Positions 27,265-35,834 of a DNA stretch of 64,000 bases are shown in pieces; positions within the stretch are counted from its first letter, which is position 1; every line of letters begins with the position of its first letter. Under the pieces are notes generated by a model, which saw only the letters and a list, made by a program, of their open reading frames with translations, did not search any database and was not told where the DNA came from. The position numbers and the translations under genes are program-made. Source of the stretch: Fimbriimonadaceae bacterium (GTDB taxonomy: Bacteria; Armatimonadota; Fimbriimonadia; Fimbriimonadales; Fimbriimonadaceae); contig CP075365.1 in NCBI GenBank assembly GCA_019454125.1, positions 1,544,218-1,608,217 of the forward strand, read 5' to 3'.

Positions 27265-28941
27265 GTGAGGATCTTGGTTTCACTTGTCTTGCTGGCCTCT
27301 TCGGTCGCCTGGGCGCAGCTGGCCGATTGGCCGGTCGCCGTCGGCGGCAATCCGTCCCGGAACGGGCTGTCGGCGGTGGACGGGCCGACCGCTCCGAACC
27401 TCGTCTGGACGGGCGGCCTCTCCGCCGTCATAGCCCAGCAGGGAGTGGCGGAAGGGGACAACTTCGTCGTCGCGCGAATTTTCAACCTGAACGACGTGCT
27501 CCAGGGCACCGCGATCTGTTGCTACCGGGTCAGCGACGGGACCCAGCTCTGGCAGAAGAGCCTCCCCGTCGACAACGCCGCGACCGACTGGAGGAACAAG
27601 GTCAGCGCCGTCCGGAACGGGGTCGTCTACGCCACTCGCGCGGGGAACACGAACGGTTCGCCCCTCTATGCCCTGCGCATCAGCGACGGGAGCGTCATCT
27701 GGAGGTCTGCGGACCTCGTCGACGAGTCATCGACCGAGAGCCTTTCCTTTACGCCGGACGACGACATCATCGCAGGAAACTTCACAAACGTGAAGCGGAT
27801 CCGCGCGAGCGATGGGACGACCGCCTGGACGATAAATCGGGCCTCGCCGACCAGCGACGGGTCCAGCGTGGCCGTCTTCGGCAACCGGGGCTATACGTGG
27901 GAAGCCGGTGCCCAAGGCCCGAGAGTCGTGGCGCTGGACCTGGCCAACGGCACGATCCGCTTCCGCTCGCCCGGGATCGTCGGGGGCATCGTCCAACAGG
28001 TCGGCCTCTTTGTGGGCCGAGACGGAACCGTCTACGCTCCCCGGACGCAGAACAACCCCGTGACCGACTTCCTGGTCGCCTTCCAGGACACGGGCTCTGA
28101 CTTCCTCGAGAAGTGGCGGTTCCCGATGGGCTATGCCCCTTTCGCAAGCCACGCGGTCGGCCCGGACGGGTCGATTTATGCCTATGCCCGGTCGAACCCG
28201 CCGACCATCGTCCGCCTGGACCCGACTTCCGGGGCGGTTCTCTCGGCTTCGCCCGCCATCAACACCGACTTCTTCCAGCCCCGGATCGCGGTCGATGCGG
28301 CCGGCCGTGTCTTCTTCACGAACGGAGGCTTTAGCCAAGGGGCGGTGTACTCGTTCAACCCAGACCTGAGCCTGCGCTGGACCGCAGCGGTCCCGAACGT
28401 GAACCTCGGCGGGCCGGTCATCTGTGCCGATGGCACGCTCATCGTCTGCGGAACTGGGACGAACATCCGCGCTTATCGCGACCCGCAGGACACGCTTCCA
28501 AGCGAGTTCCAGATCTTTCGCGGGGCCTTGGAGTCGGGCGGCCTCCAGGAGCTGTTGCGTAGCGACGACACTTATCTGACCGTTCGGAACGGCCCCGTGC
28601 TGAACTTGCAGGAGGCCCCGATCGCCGTGGACGTCCGCTCGGTCTCGCCGAGCGCCAGCCCCTCGTCCTTTGAGTTCACTCTCGAGACCCGCGTCTCGAC
28701 GACCGGTCTCCTCCAGGAAACCTTGCTCTACGATTGGTCTCAGGGGCGCTTTGTGCTCCTGGACAGCAGGGCGGCAACCGCCGTCGACACCGTCGTGACC
28801 GTTCCGGTCGCGAACCCGGCGCCTTATATCGAGGCAGGGACGAGGCGGATCGCCGCCCGCGTCCAGTTCCGAAAGACGGGCCCGACGCAGGCCAACGCGT
28901 TCCGGGCGTTCTACGACCGCCTTGCGTGGCGCATCCGGTAA
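27265..28941 (+). CDS. secreted beta-propeller protein, PQQ-repeat-like
   Basis: The 558-residue protein has a signal peptide (MRILVSLVLLASSVAWAQ) and about 450 residues of repeated blades such as CCYRVSDGTQLWQKSLP, LRISDGSVIWRS and KRIRASDGTTAWTINR. These match the PQQ-like or outer-membrane BamB-type propeller pattern, where each blade ends in a Trp-centred strand. The last 120 residues form a separate beta region (SPSASPSSFEFTLETRVSTT). No catalytic motif was seen; a binding or structural surface role is inferred. Confidence 0.85.
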   Translation: MRILVSLVLLASSVAWAQLADWPVAVGGNPSRNGLSAVDGPTAPNLVWTGGLSAVIAQQGVAEGDNFVVARIFNLNDVLQGTAICCYRVSDGTQLWQKSLPVDNAATDWRNKVSAVRNGVVYATRAGNTNGSPLYALRISDGSVIWRSADLVDESSTESLSFTPDDDIIAGNFTNVKRIRASDGTTAWTINRASPTSDGSSVAVFGNRGYTWEAGAQGPRVVALDLANGTIRFRSPGIVGGIVQQVGLFVGRDGTVYAPRTQNNPVTDFLVAFQDTGSDFLEKWRFPMGYAPFASHAVGPDGSIYAYARSNPPTIVRLDPTSGAVLSASPAINTDFFQPRIAVDAAGRVFFTNGGFSQGAVYSFNPDLSLRWTAAVPNVNLGGPVICADGTLIVCGTGTNIRAYRDPQDTLPSEFQIFRGALESGGLQELLRSDDTYLTVRNGPVLNLQEAPIAVDVRSVSPSASPSSFEFTLETRVSTTGLLQETLLYDWSQGRFVLLDSRAATAVDTVVTVPVANPAPYIEAGTRRIAARVQFRKTGPTQANAFRAFYDRLAWRIR

Positions 28942-28956
28942 GGGCGGCCCAAATGA

Positions 28957-28990
28957 GAACGGCCCGGCGCTTCTGCCGGGCCGGTTCTTT
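28957..28990. terminator. bidirectional intrinsic terminator
   Basis: GGCCCGGC and GCCGGGCC form an 8-bp stem with a 6-base loop, flanked by AAATGAGAAC and GGTTCTTTG. It lies between two convergent genes and can serve both. Confidence 0.85.
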
Positions 28991-29009
28991 GCTTTGGCGT
29001 TGCGGCGGC

Positions 29010-31202
29010 TTACGGGTTGATAGCTCCGCCGCGCCCACCGCGCTGGCCGGGCCCGCGCCGGTCGCGACGGTCGTTTGACGCCGCACCGTTGTTCCTCTGC
29101 TCCGTCCTCTGCTGGATCCTCTCGCCAGCCATCTTTGAGTACGAATCGACTTCGTTCCGGAAGCTCTCCGGCAAGGAGTCGTAGCCGACAAAGCTCGCCT
29201 TTGCGTCGACGACGACCTCGGAGAGGCTGCGCTCGAGGGTCACGCCCTGCGCGAGTGTCCAGACGAACCTGTACTCGTTCCGCGTGGCGGGCTGGTAGGC
29301 GTCGAGCCGAGGCGGGGACTGCTGTCCTTGGACGGGGTTCGCGGCAAGCGCTTGGGCGAAGCCCAGGCTTCGGGCGTCATAAGCGCGTGGGACGCTTTCG
29401 CCGCCCGCTTTCGCCATGACGATCGGCTGTTCTTGGACGATCAGCGACAACGTTGCGTTGGTCGGCACGCCGTTCGGCAGGATCTCGGTCCGCTCTGTGC
29501 GCATGTCGTTCGCTCGGCCGAAGCGTCCTCCGGGGCCTCCCATGCCGCCTCTGCCTTGGAACCGGCCCTGGGCGCGGGCACCGACGGCGTCTGTAGCCGC
29601 GGTCTGGCCCTGAGTCTGGACCACCACCCGCGGACCGTCGAAGGAGTCATAAACGGCCTTGGCGGTCAGCCCGGTCGCCCACCCGCCGAGACTGCCCACC
29701 GTAAGGGGCCTTCCCGATCGAAGCTGGCCGAGCTGGGGGGCAGAAAGCTTGCCGAGGACTTGGAGGGCGTCACGGTCCGGGCCGTAGACTTGGGCGACGG
29801 ACATGGCCGCCGTCGGGTTCACCAGGGCCAGGTACATCACGTCCAGCGAGCTTCGCGAGAAGCCGCTCGGCGCAGTGAGCGAATAAGCGGCGAGGTCGGC
29901 GAGCCGCGGCTGCCCCTTTGTCTGGACAGCGCCCATGAGCTTCGCGACGGCAAGGCGGTCGACGCGGGCCGCGCGGTTCTTGGCGGTGGAAACGGGTTTC
30001 ACCAGGATCGCGTCATCGGTCTCTTCCACCGTCAGGCCCTGGCTGCGCAGGTTGTTGAGCACCGCCTCGGGTGTGAATTGGCCGGCGACGATGCCGGCGA
30101 GCCGGCCGAACGAATCGTCCGGAACGTTGGCGAAAAGCGCCTTGCCTTTTGCCTTTGCGACTTCGATCAGCGCCGGGCCCACGAAAAGCGACAGGGGCTC
30201 GTTTTTGCTCGGGTCCAGTAGCTCCTTGGGGAAGTCGGCCATGTTGAGGGGCGTTGCCGCGCCGAACGCGCCCGGTCCGCCTGGGCCGCCCGGCCCCCCA
30301 GGGCCGCGCTGCCCGCGCTGGCCGCCGATCGCGGTGGCCGCCTTCAGGGCGTCGCCCTCGAGCCTCAAGCCCGTGCTCGGGGTCCCGGAAGCAACCTGCT
30401 GGGCCTGGGGCCGCACGCGCTGGAAGTCCGAGGTCAACTGGGCGCCGCCCCGGGCGAGCACCTGGCCTTGGGCGTCGATCGCGACCGACTGCACCTGGAT
30501 GCCGAAGTCGCTGGCGTTGACGATCAAGTAAACGTCCGCGATCTTCGCGTTCGCTAGCGTGGTCGCGCGGTCGAGCGGGCTCGGCCGACCGTTCCCGGTG
30601 TTCTGCTCGCCGGTCTGGGGCCTTGCGGCGGCAGCCTCAAGCCGCCGTGTCTGCTCGTCGATCATGCCCTGGGCGATCTTGAACGCCTGCGGGTTCAACT
30701 GGCGCTGCATCTGGGTGGGCGACGTGCTGAAGACCACGCGCTTTCCGTCGGGGATCGCGGCGATGTTCTGGGCGCCGATCAACTTGACGAGTTCGAGCGT
30801 CGCCGGGGAGCCGGGGCCGCCTTGGGGGCCGCGCCGGAAATTTTCGTCCTGCTCGTCCGTGTTCGCGGGATTGGCCTGGGGATCGAGGGCCCGCTGGATC
30901 GCGGCGAGGCGGTCGGCGGAGTCCTTGGCGGCTTCCGCTTGCTGGATCGCGGTGTCGAAGGTGAGGTAGGTGCCTTCGGTCTGCTTGACCCATCGGGCTC
31001 CCACGACTTGCGCGAGCAACTCACGGTTGCGGGCGACGTCCTCGGTGGGGAGGATGATCACCACATCGGAGGCGAACCCGGGGACAGTCCGGGCTTCACT
31101 GCCGAACTCGGCTCCGTGCGCCTTCAGCAAGGCGTCGATGGAACCGGTGAACCCTTCGGGCGCAGGGGCGACAAGGGACAAGAAGGCGGTAATGAGAGTC
31201 AT
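29010..31202 (-). CDS. large secreted Gly/Gln/Arg-rich protein, unknown function
   Basis: The 730-residue protein is not recognised. The start at ATG 31202 has GGGGAAC upstream and gives a short hydrophobic leader (MTLITAFLSLVAPAP). Residues 20-170 look globular and alpha/beta. Low-complexity Gly/Pro/Gln/Arg tracts follow, such as GQRGPGGPGGPGGPGAFG near 310 and RFQGRGGMGGPGGRFGR near 570. A segment TVEETDDAILVKPVST recalls secretin-like STN or repeat domains. The C-terminus is Arg/Gly-rich. It may be an extracytoplasmic structural or sensor protein typical of this phylum; that is a guess. Confidence 0.8.
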   Translation of the reverse strand: MTLITAFLSLVAPAPEGFTGSIDALLKAHGAEFGSEARTVPGFASDVVIILPTEDVARNRELLAQVVGARWVKQTEGTYLTFDTAIQQAEAAKDSADRLAAIQRALDPQANPANTDEQDENFRRGPQGGPGSPATLELVKLIGAQNIAAIPDGKRVVFSTSPTQMQRQLNPQAFKIAQGMIDEQTRRLEAAAARPQTGEQNTGNGRPSPLDRATTLANAKIADVYLIVNASDFGIQVQSVAIDAQGQVLARGGAQLTSDFQRVRPQAQQVASGTPSTGLRLEGDALKAATAIGGQRGQRGPGGPGGPGGPGAFGAATPLNMADFPKELLDPSKNEPLSLFVGPALIEVAKAKGKALFANVPDDSFGRLAGIVAGQFTPEAVLNNLRSQGLTVEETDDAILVKPVSTAKNRAARVDRLAVAKLMGAVQTKGQPRLADLAAYSLTAPSGFSRSSLDVMYLALVNPTAAMSVAQVYGPDRDALQVLGKLSAPQLGQLRSGRPLTVGSLGGWATGLTAKAVYDSFDGPRVVVQTQGQTAATDAVGARAQGRFQGRGGMGGPGGRFGRANDMRTERTEILPNGVPTNATLSLIVQEQPIVMAKAGGESVPRAYDARSLGFAQALAANPVQGQQSPPRLDAYQPATRNEYRFVWTLAQGVTLERSLSEVVVDAKASFVGYDSLPESFRNEVDSYSKMAGERIQQRTEQRNNGAASNDRRDRRGPGQRGGRGGAINP

Positions 31203-31312
31203 GTGCAGGTTCCCCAGTGGTAAGTACGAACCAGAAGTTTGATTGTTCACCTGGTCTTCCCTTGGTCGAGTCGAAGGTTCCCGGCGGTTTAGGCTCCTCT
31301 GGGCGGCGGTGT

Positions 31313-31318
31313 CAGAAT
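31313..31318 (+). promoter_or_regulatory. -10-like hexamer six bases before start codon
   Basis: CAGAAT stands six bases before the greA ATG at 31325. The spacer GGCGGG is not a normal ribosome binding site at this distance. Confidence 0.45.
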
Positions 31319-31324
31319 GGCGGG

Positions 31325-31810
31325 ATGGCGAACGACGTGACCCTCTCCCGGGAAGGCTACGAACGGTTGAAGGCAGAGCTGGAAGAGCTGAAGTCGGTCG
31401 AGCGCGCCCGGATCGCGGACAACATTCGCGAGGCCAAGAGCCACGGGGACCTGCGCGAGAACGCAATGTACCACGAGGCAAAGCTCAACCAAAAGAGGCT
31501 GGAGGGGCGGATCGCCGACCTCGAGCACGTGCTTCAGGTCGCGAAGGTGGTCGATACGGGCGAGCACGACTCAGACGTCGCCCACATGGGTTCGAAGGTG
31601 ACGGTCAAAGACCTTGAATGGGGCGATGAGATCCAGTTCACGCTGGTCGGCGCCTTCGAGGCAGACCCTGCGAACGATCTGATCTCGGTCTCCTCGCCTC
31701 TGGGCGAGGCGCTGGTCGGCCACCCAGTCGGGGCCGAAGTCCAGTTCGAGACCCCTGCCGGCCCCCAGAAGTACAAGATCCTGGCGATCGAGCCCGCCAG
31801 CGCAGGCTGA
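31325..31810 (+). CDS. greA: transcription elongation factor GreA
   Basis: GreA rescues backtracked RNA polymerase by stimulating transcript cleavage. The 161-residue protein has the N-terminal coiled coil with the catalytic acidic tip (KSHGDLRENAMYHEAK) and the C-terminal FKBP-like domain ending KYKILAIEPASAG. I used the ATG at 31325; the longer upstream frame has no Gre similarity. The gene is divergent from the large secreted protein. Confidence 0.96.
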   Translation: MANDVTLSREGYERLKAELEELKSVERARIADNIREAKSHGDLRENAMYHEAKLNQKRLEGRIADLEHVLQVAKVVDTGEHDSDVAHMGSKVTVKDLEWGDEIQFTLVGAFEADPANDLISVSSPLGEALVGHPVGAEVQFETPAGPQKYKILAIEPASAG

Positions 31811-31919
31811 GCGCTCTCCCGGCCCCTGAAAATTGTGCCGGGCTCCCATGACTAGGGAAACCTTTTGTCCGTTCGGACCGTTGGTATCTGTGGCGCGGAA
31901 CCAGTTTTCGCGTCAAATC

Positions 31920-31948
31920 TTAACCGCTAGGAGGTGGTGCCGTAGAAT
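31920..31948 (+). promoter_or_regulatory. sigma-70-type promoter of putative small RNA
   Basis: TTAACC (-35) and TAGAAT (-10) are separated by exactly 17 bases. This is among the best-formed promoters in the window and points to a start near 31954-31957. Confidence 0.65.
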
Positions 31949-31954
31949 GAGTAG

Positions 31955-32077
31955 TACGAAACGCCGCCAGGGAGGAGCGGGGTTTTAGCGACCCTGTCCT
32001 GAGACTAGGTTCGTCATGAACCGCGGTCTCCCTGGTTAGTCCAGTAGCCCCGGCCCCTCCGGCCGGGGTTTAACTTT
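31955..32077 (+). ncRNA. putative intergenic small RNA with three-way junction and own terminator
   Basis: The 317-base space between greA and the transposase-like gene has no convincing reading frame but strong RNA features. CCAGGG (31967-31972) pairs with CCCTGG (32030-32035). Inside, hairpin 1 uses AGGA/TCCT and GGG/CCC (31973-32000), and hairpin 2 uses GAGAC/GTCTC plus GGTTC/GAACC (32001-32030). The two hairpins abut, giving a compact three-way junction. A terminator follows: CCCCGGCC (32048-32055), loop CCTCC, GGCCGGGG (32061-32068), then TTTAACTTT. The size is about 120 bases. It does not match tmRNA, SRP RNA, 6S or riboswitches that I know; family unknown. Upstream, 31811-31919 shows only a weak CCCGGC/GCCGGG hairpin after greA. 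Confidence 0.6.
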
Positions 32078-32115
32078 GTCTGAGGCGTCTCCCCAGGTTT
32101 CGGCCCTGCTCCAGC

Positions 32116-32121
32116 TACAAT
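32116..32121 (+). promoter_or_regulatory. -10-like hexamer six bases before start codon
   Basis: TACAAT stands six bases before the GTG at 32128. The spacer CCCCGT has no ribosome binding site. Confidence 0.5.
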
Positions 32122-32127
32122 CCCCGT

Positions 32128-32595
32128 GTGCCGGCCTGGCGGAATTTCAGCATTTGGCGAGGAAAGCTGCCGCATTGGCGCGCGGACGGCGTGACCTATT
32201 TCGTCACGTTCCGCCACCGCCGGCCCCTCAGCGAGGACGAGCGGCAGGCCCTCTTCCTCCAGCTCCTGAGGGCCAACGGCCGAAAGTGGAACCTAAGCCT
32301 GCTCTGCGTGCTCTCCGAGAAGACCGACCTGCTCGTGACGGTCGGGGAATCCCCGGGGGGTGAGCCCTACGAGCTCAGCGACGTGGTCGAGAAGGCGAAG
32401 ACCAAGGCGGGCAAGGCCATCATCAGGGCCAGTGGCGAGCGTTACCCGCCTTTTTATGGGGAAAGTTACGACCGGATCGTCCGCGACGACGAAGAGTTCG
32501 AGAAGTTTTGGCTTGAGATCGTCGACGGTCCCGAGCGGCACGAGGGCGCAGACGTGGACGAGTACGAGTTTCTTTGGGCCGATGGCGCTCCCTAG
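32128..32595 (+). CDS. REP-associated tyrosine transposase-like protein, HUH motif lost
   Basis: The 155-residue protein resembles Y1/RAYT transposases (IS200-like): LPHWRADGVTYFVTFRHRRPL at 14-34 matches the family opening, and SYDRIVRDDEEFEKFW at about 113-128 matches the helix with the catalytic Tyr (Y114). The metal-binding HUH motif, normally MPNHVHLL, is replaced by LSEKTDLL at 62-69, so both histidines are absent. The frame is otherwise intact, which suggests loss of transposition with retained expression. The GTG start has TACAAT six bases upstream. It lies directly after the putative small RNA. Confidence 0.8.
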   Translation: MPAWRNFSIWRGKLPHWRADGVTYFVTFRHRRPLSEDERQALFLQLLRANGRKWNLSLLCVLSEKTDLLVTVGESPGGEPYELSDVVEKAKTKAGKAIIRASGERYPPFYGESYDRIVRDDEEFEKFWLEIVDGPERHEGADVDEYEFLWADGAP

Positions 32596-32676
32596 AAGCC
32601 TTACCTAACCGATTGCCCCCTGGTGGGTGGAACGCAACACGTGAACGGGTCCGCAAAGCCCGTGGCCAGGTTGCCG

Positions 32677-34233
32677 ATGACGCCCGAAATCATAAACGGA
32701 TTGGCCAAAGGCCTTGAGAGCCTTCACGACTCCTCCGAGTCGCAGGGCGAGATGGGCCGAAGACGACTTTTCTCGATGGGAGCCCTGGCGGTGGGCTCCT
32801 CAATCGCGTCGGCCATGGGCCGCGAGGATCCGGCCCCTGCGCCGGCGCCACCCCCTGGGACGCCGAACCCGGGAGTCTACAAGAACTGGACGGACCCGGC
32901 CCTGCGCCTCGCACGCCGGATCACCCAGGGCATGGACGCGGACACGGCCAGCCAGGCCAAGCAACTTGGCTACGACCGCTTCTTGAGCCAGCAGATCAAC
33001 TTCAGCGCGATCGACGACAGCGCGTGCGAGAACGTGGTGAAGCAGAAGTGGCCGCGGGTCCTCCTGCCGATCGGCGCCCTGAAGAACTTCAACGATGACT
33101 GGGTGACCAGCCAGCAGGTCGCCGAAGCCACGATCTACCGGTCGATCTATTCGAAGCGGCAGCTCTTCCAGCGCATGGTGGAGTTCTGGGTGGACCACTT
33201 CAATGTCTGGATCGACGCGGTGCCCGGCCCGATCTTTGCAACATACAATTACGACCGGATCCGCCGGAACGCGATGGGGAACTTCAAGACCCTGTTGCGC
33301 TCTGTGGCGTTCAGCCCGGCGATGCTGCACTACCTGAACGCGGACCGGAACTTCTGCAGCAATCCCAACGTCAACTTCGCCCGCGAGCTCATGGAGCTGC
33401 ATACGATCAGCTCGAGCGGGGGGTACACGCCCCAGGACATCGTGAGCGTGGCCCTGGCGTTCACCGGCTGGCGCTGGGAGTGGGACAGGAACAAGAAAAC
33501 GTACGGCACGTTCAAGTTCGAAATGGACGCCCACGCGATCGGCGCGAAGGTCGTCCTGGGCGAGGTCATTCCGGGAGGCATGCGCGAGGAAGGCGAGCGC
33601 GTCTTGGACATCCTAGCCGCCCATCCCAACTGCGCCAAGTTCATCACGGCCAAGCTGTGCCGCTGGTTCTTGGGCGAGGACGCGCCACAAACCGTCCTCG
33701 ACGCGGCCGCGGCCGCCTTTACGCGAACCGGCGGGGATATCAAGACCGTGCTGCGAACGATCCTTGCCCAGGACAACGTGGTGAGGTCTGCGCCGCGCTA
33801 TAAACGGCCGTACCACCTCTTCATCAATGGTTTGAGGTCCAGCAAGGCAGCCCTGACAGGCGATATGTGGACGTTCCGGGTCGGCCACCTGGAACGGGCG
33901 GGCCACGCCCCCTTCCAGTGGGAGACGCCCGATGGCTACCCAGACCGCTTTGAGTTCTGGTCGGACGCGGCCCTGCCGAGGATCAACTTCGCCCTGAACC
34001 TTGCGAACAACCGCATCTGGGGCATGACGTGCGACATTCCGGCCATGATCGGCGCCGATCGAGACCCGGACAGGGTCCGCGACATTTTGAACTTCGCCTA
34101 CTTCGGCGGGGAGATGTCGACCGTGGACCGCGACGCTCTCGAGCAGTTCCTGCGAGGCGGGCTGCTCACAGACGAACGGCTTCGAGGCGCCGCCGCGCTC
34201 TGCATGGCGAGCCCGAGTTTCCAGTGGTACTAA
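32677..34233 (+). CDS. DUF1800 family protein
   Basis: The 518-residue protein has a Tat-like leader (RRRLFSMGALAVGSSIAS at about 28-45) and the DUF1800 fold: ATIYRSIYSKRQLFQRMVEF, FWVDHFNVW, NPNVNFARELMELHT, GYTPQDIVSVALAFTGW and LAQDNVVRSAPRYKRPYH. DUF1800 proteins nearly always occur beside DUF1501 proteins, as here; the joint function is unknown and is probably outside the cytoplasm. The ATG at 32677 was preferred over an upstream GTG at 32623 because AGG lies eight bases before it. Confidence 0.9.
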   Translation: MTPEIINGLAKGLESLHDSSESQGEMGRRRLFSMGALAVGSSIASAMGREDPAPAPAPPPGTPNPGVYKNWTDPALRLARRITQGMDADTASQAKQLGYDRFLSQQINFSAIDDSACENVVKQKWPRVLLPIGALKNFNDDWVTSQQVAEATIYRSIYSKRQLFQRMVEFWVDHFNVWIDAVPGPIFATYNYDRIRRNAMGNFKTLLRSVAFSPAMLHYLNADRNFCSNPNVNFARELMELHTISSSGGYTPQDIVSVALAFTGWRWEWDRNKKTYGTFKFEMDAHAIGAKVVLGEVIPGGMREEGERVLDILAAHPNCAKFITAKLCRWFLGEDAPQTVLDAAAAAFTRTGGDIKTVLRTILAQDNVVRSAPRYKRPYHLFINGLRSSKAALTGDMWTFRVGHLERAGHAPFQWETPDGYPDRFEFWSDAALPRINFALNLANNRIWGMTCDIPAMIGADRDPDRVRDILNFAYFGGEMSTVDRDALEQFLRGGLLTDERLRGAAALCMASPSFQWY

Positions 34234-34246
34234 GGAGGCACCCAGA

Positions 34247-35524
34247 TTGAGCCAAGGCTGTCAAGACTATCACCTCACCCGCCGCCAGGTTATTGGCGGC
34301 GCGACGGCCGCGACCGTCGCCTCGATGCTCGGCGTCTCCTGGCTGCCCCAGGTCGCCTATGCCCAAAGTGGCCCGACCCGTGACGTGATCATCTCCGTCT
34401 TCCTGCGCGGCGGGGTGGACGGGCTGTCGATGATCGTGCCGTACGCCGACCCGAACTACTATGTCCTGCGCCCGAACATCGGCGTGCCGCGGCCCGACGC
34501 GAACACGAACCGCAAGGCGGTGGACTTGGACTCCTTCTTTGGGCTGCACCCTGCCCTCGGTGTCCTGCTGCCCGCCTATATGGCGAGCGACCTTCTCTTC
34601 ATCCACGCGATCGGCGCGGCCAACTGGAGCCGGTCCCACTTCGACGCGCAACGCTGGATGGAGGTCGGGTCGCCAAACGACTTCACGTCCATGACAGGAT
34701 GGTTGGGGCGGCACCTCGCCACGACCGCGCCCGTGAAGAGCAGTTCGCCTTTGCGGGGTGTGAGCCTGACCTACGGGCTCCAGCGGACGATGAACGGGGC
34801 GCCGAAGACGCTTCCCATCCGCGACCCAGGAAACTTCGACTTCGGCGGTAATTTCAGCAACGAGGCGGAGATGAGCCTCTGGGTCGGGCGGCAGTACAAC
34901 CGCGTCAACGACGCGACGACGGCCGCGGTGACGAACACGCGGAGCACGATCGCCATGCTGGACCGCATCAATTTCAGCGGGTACCGCCCGGCTGGCGGCG
35001 CGGTCTATAACTCGGACGGGTTCGCGAACTCGCTGAAGGCCACCGCGGCCTTGCTGAAGGCTGATGCAGGCGTGGAGGCGGTCCACATCGACCTTGATGG
35101 CTTCGACACCCACTCCGAACAAGGCGTGGTGAACGGCTACTACGACCAGCTGATGCGGGTCCTCGGGAACGGTTTGTCCGCGTTCTACACGGACATGAAG
35201 GCGAGCAACAAGATGCGGTGGACGCTCGTGGTGCTCAGCGAGTTCGGGCGGACCGCACGGGAGAACGGCGCGCGCGGCACCGACCACGGCACCGGAAACT
35301 GCATGATGGTGCTCGGCGGCGGCGTGAACGGGAAGCGCGTCCTGCGGCAATGGCCCGGCCTTCGGCGCGACCAGCTCTACCAGAACGTGGACCTGGCGGC
35401 GACGATCGACTATCGCGACGTGCTCGCGGAGATCCTTTATAAACGGGCCGCGAACCGCACCCTTTCGACCGTGTTCCCGGGCTACACGCCCCAGTTCCGC
35501 AACGTCGTGAAAGCTGCTGCCTGA
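34247..35524 (+). CDS. DUF1501 family protein
   Basis: The 425-residue protein has a Tat signal (LTRRQVIGGATAATVASMLG) and belongs to the DUF1501 family, related to alkaline phosphatase/sulfatase folds. Marks include FLRGGVDGLSMIVPY, LHPALGVLLPAYMASDLLFIHAIG (near 105), LDGFDTHSEQG, LSEFGRTARENGARGTDHGTG and VFPGYTP at the end. The TTG start at 34247 is fixed by a strong AAGGAGG eight bases before it, right after the DUF1800 stop, so the pair is one operon. Confidence 0.92.
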   Translation: MSQGCQDYHLTRRQVIGGATAATVASMLGVSWLPQVAYAQSGPTRDVIISVFLRGGVDGLSMIVPYADPNYYVLRPNIGVPRPDANTNRKAVDLDSFFGLHPALGVLLPAYMASDLLFIHAIGAANWSRSHFDAQRWMEVGSPNDFTSMTGWLGRHLATTAPVKSSSPLRGVSLTYGLQRTMNGAPKTLPIRDPGNFDFGGNFSNEAEMSLWVGRQYNRVNDATTAAVTNTRSTIAMLDRINFSGYRPAGGAVYNSDGFANSLKATAALLKADAGVEAVHIDLDGFDTHSEQGVVNGYYDQLMRVLGNGLSAFYTDMKASNKMRWTLVVLSEFGRTARENGARGTDHGTGNCMMVLGGGVNGKRVLRQWPGLRRDQLYQNVDLAATIDYRDVLAEILYKRAANRTLSTVFPGYTPQFRNVVKAAA

Positions 35525-35553
35525 TTATCTGTTTCACCGATTCAGGTGCGCTA

Positions 35554-35586
35554 GGAACGTCCCCAAAAAAACGCCGGGGACGTTCC
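35554..35586. repeat. perfect 11-bp inverted repeat
   Basis: GGAACGTCCCC and GGGGACGTTCC flank an 11-base loop holding seven As, 30 bases after the DUF1501 gene. No T run follows, so it is a weak terminator candidate; it may stabilise the 3' end or bind a protein. Confidence 0.6.
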
Positions 35587-35626
35587 GTCACGTCCCTGGA
35601 AATAGACAACTTAGCTCGGTTTTCCC

Positions 35627-35712
35627 AGGGTGTTCCCCCAGGTGCCTCGGAGTGGTAAGCCTGTAAAAAAAGCACCCTTGGGGCGGGCGTTAGGCCCTAA
35701 TTCCACCCCGCC
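35627..35712 (+). promoter_or_regulatory. possible structured 5' leader of the Thr/Lys-rich protein gene
   Basis: The 310-base gap before the gene at 35835 holds nested pairings: AGGGTG (35627-35632) with CACCCT (35673-35678), CAGG with CCTG inside it, and GGCGGG (35682-35687) with CCCGCC (35707-35712). A further AGGTTTT/AAAACCT hairpin lies at 35727-35748. It may be a long regulatory or stabilising leader; no known riboswitch matched by eye. Confidence 0.35.
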
Positions 35713-35834
35713 TCACGCAACTTATCAGGTTTTTTTCCTGGAAAACCTAAAGAAAGAAAATCTGTTCGCCGAATCTTGCCAGTGATAGTCCGGGCGGCAA
35801 CCCCGTCCAGCGACTTTTCATACCGGGGGACACC

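Noticed and set aside
31818-31842. CCCGGC/GCCGGG hairpin after greA as terminator
   Set aside because: The stem is short, the loop is 13 bases and no T run follows.
31947-31988. 13-codon frame preceded by AGGAGGT
   Set aside because: The spacing from AGGAGG to ATG is long, and the ATG overlaps the -10 TAGAAT of a well-formed promoter. Read as a small RNA, the region is explained better.
32623-32676. Longer start (GTG 32623) for the DUF1800 gene
   Set aside because: The extra 18 residues add nothing to the leader; ATG 32677 has a ribosome binding site.
35554-35586. 11-bp inverted repeat as terminator of the DUF1501 gene
   Set aside because: No T run follows, and the loop is A-rich; kept only as an inverted repeat.
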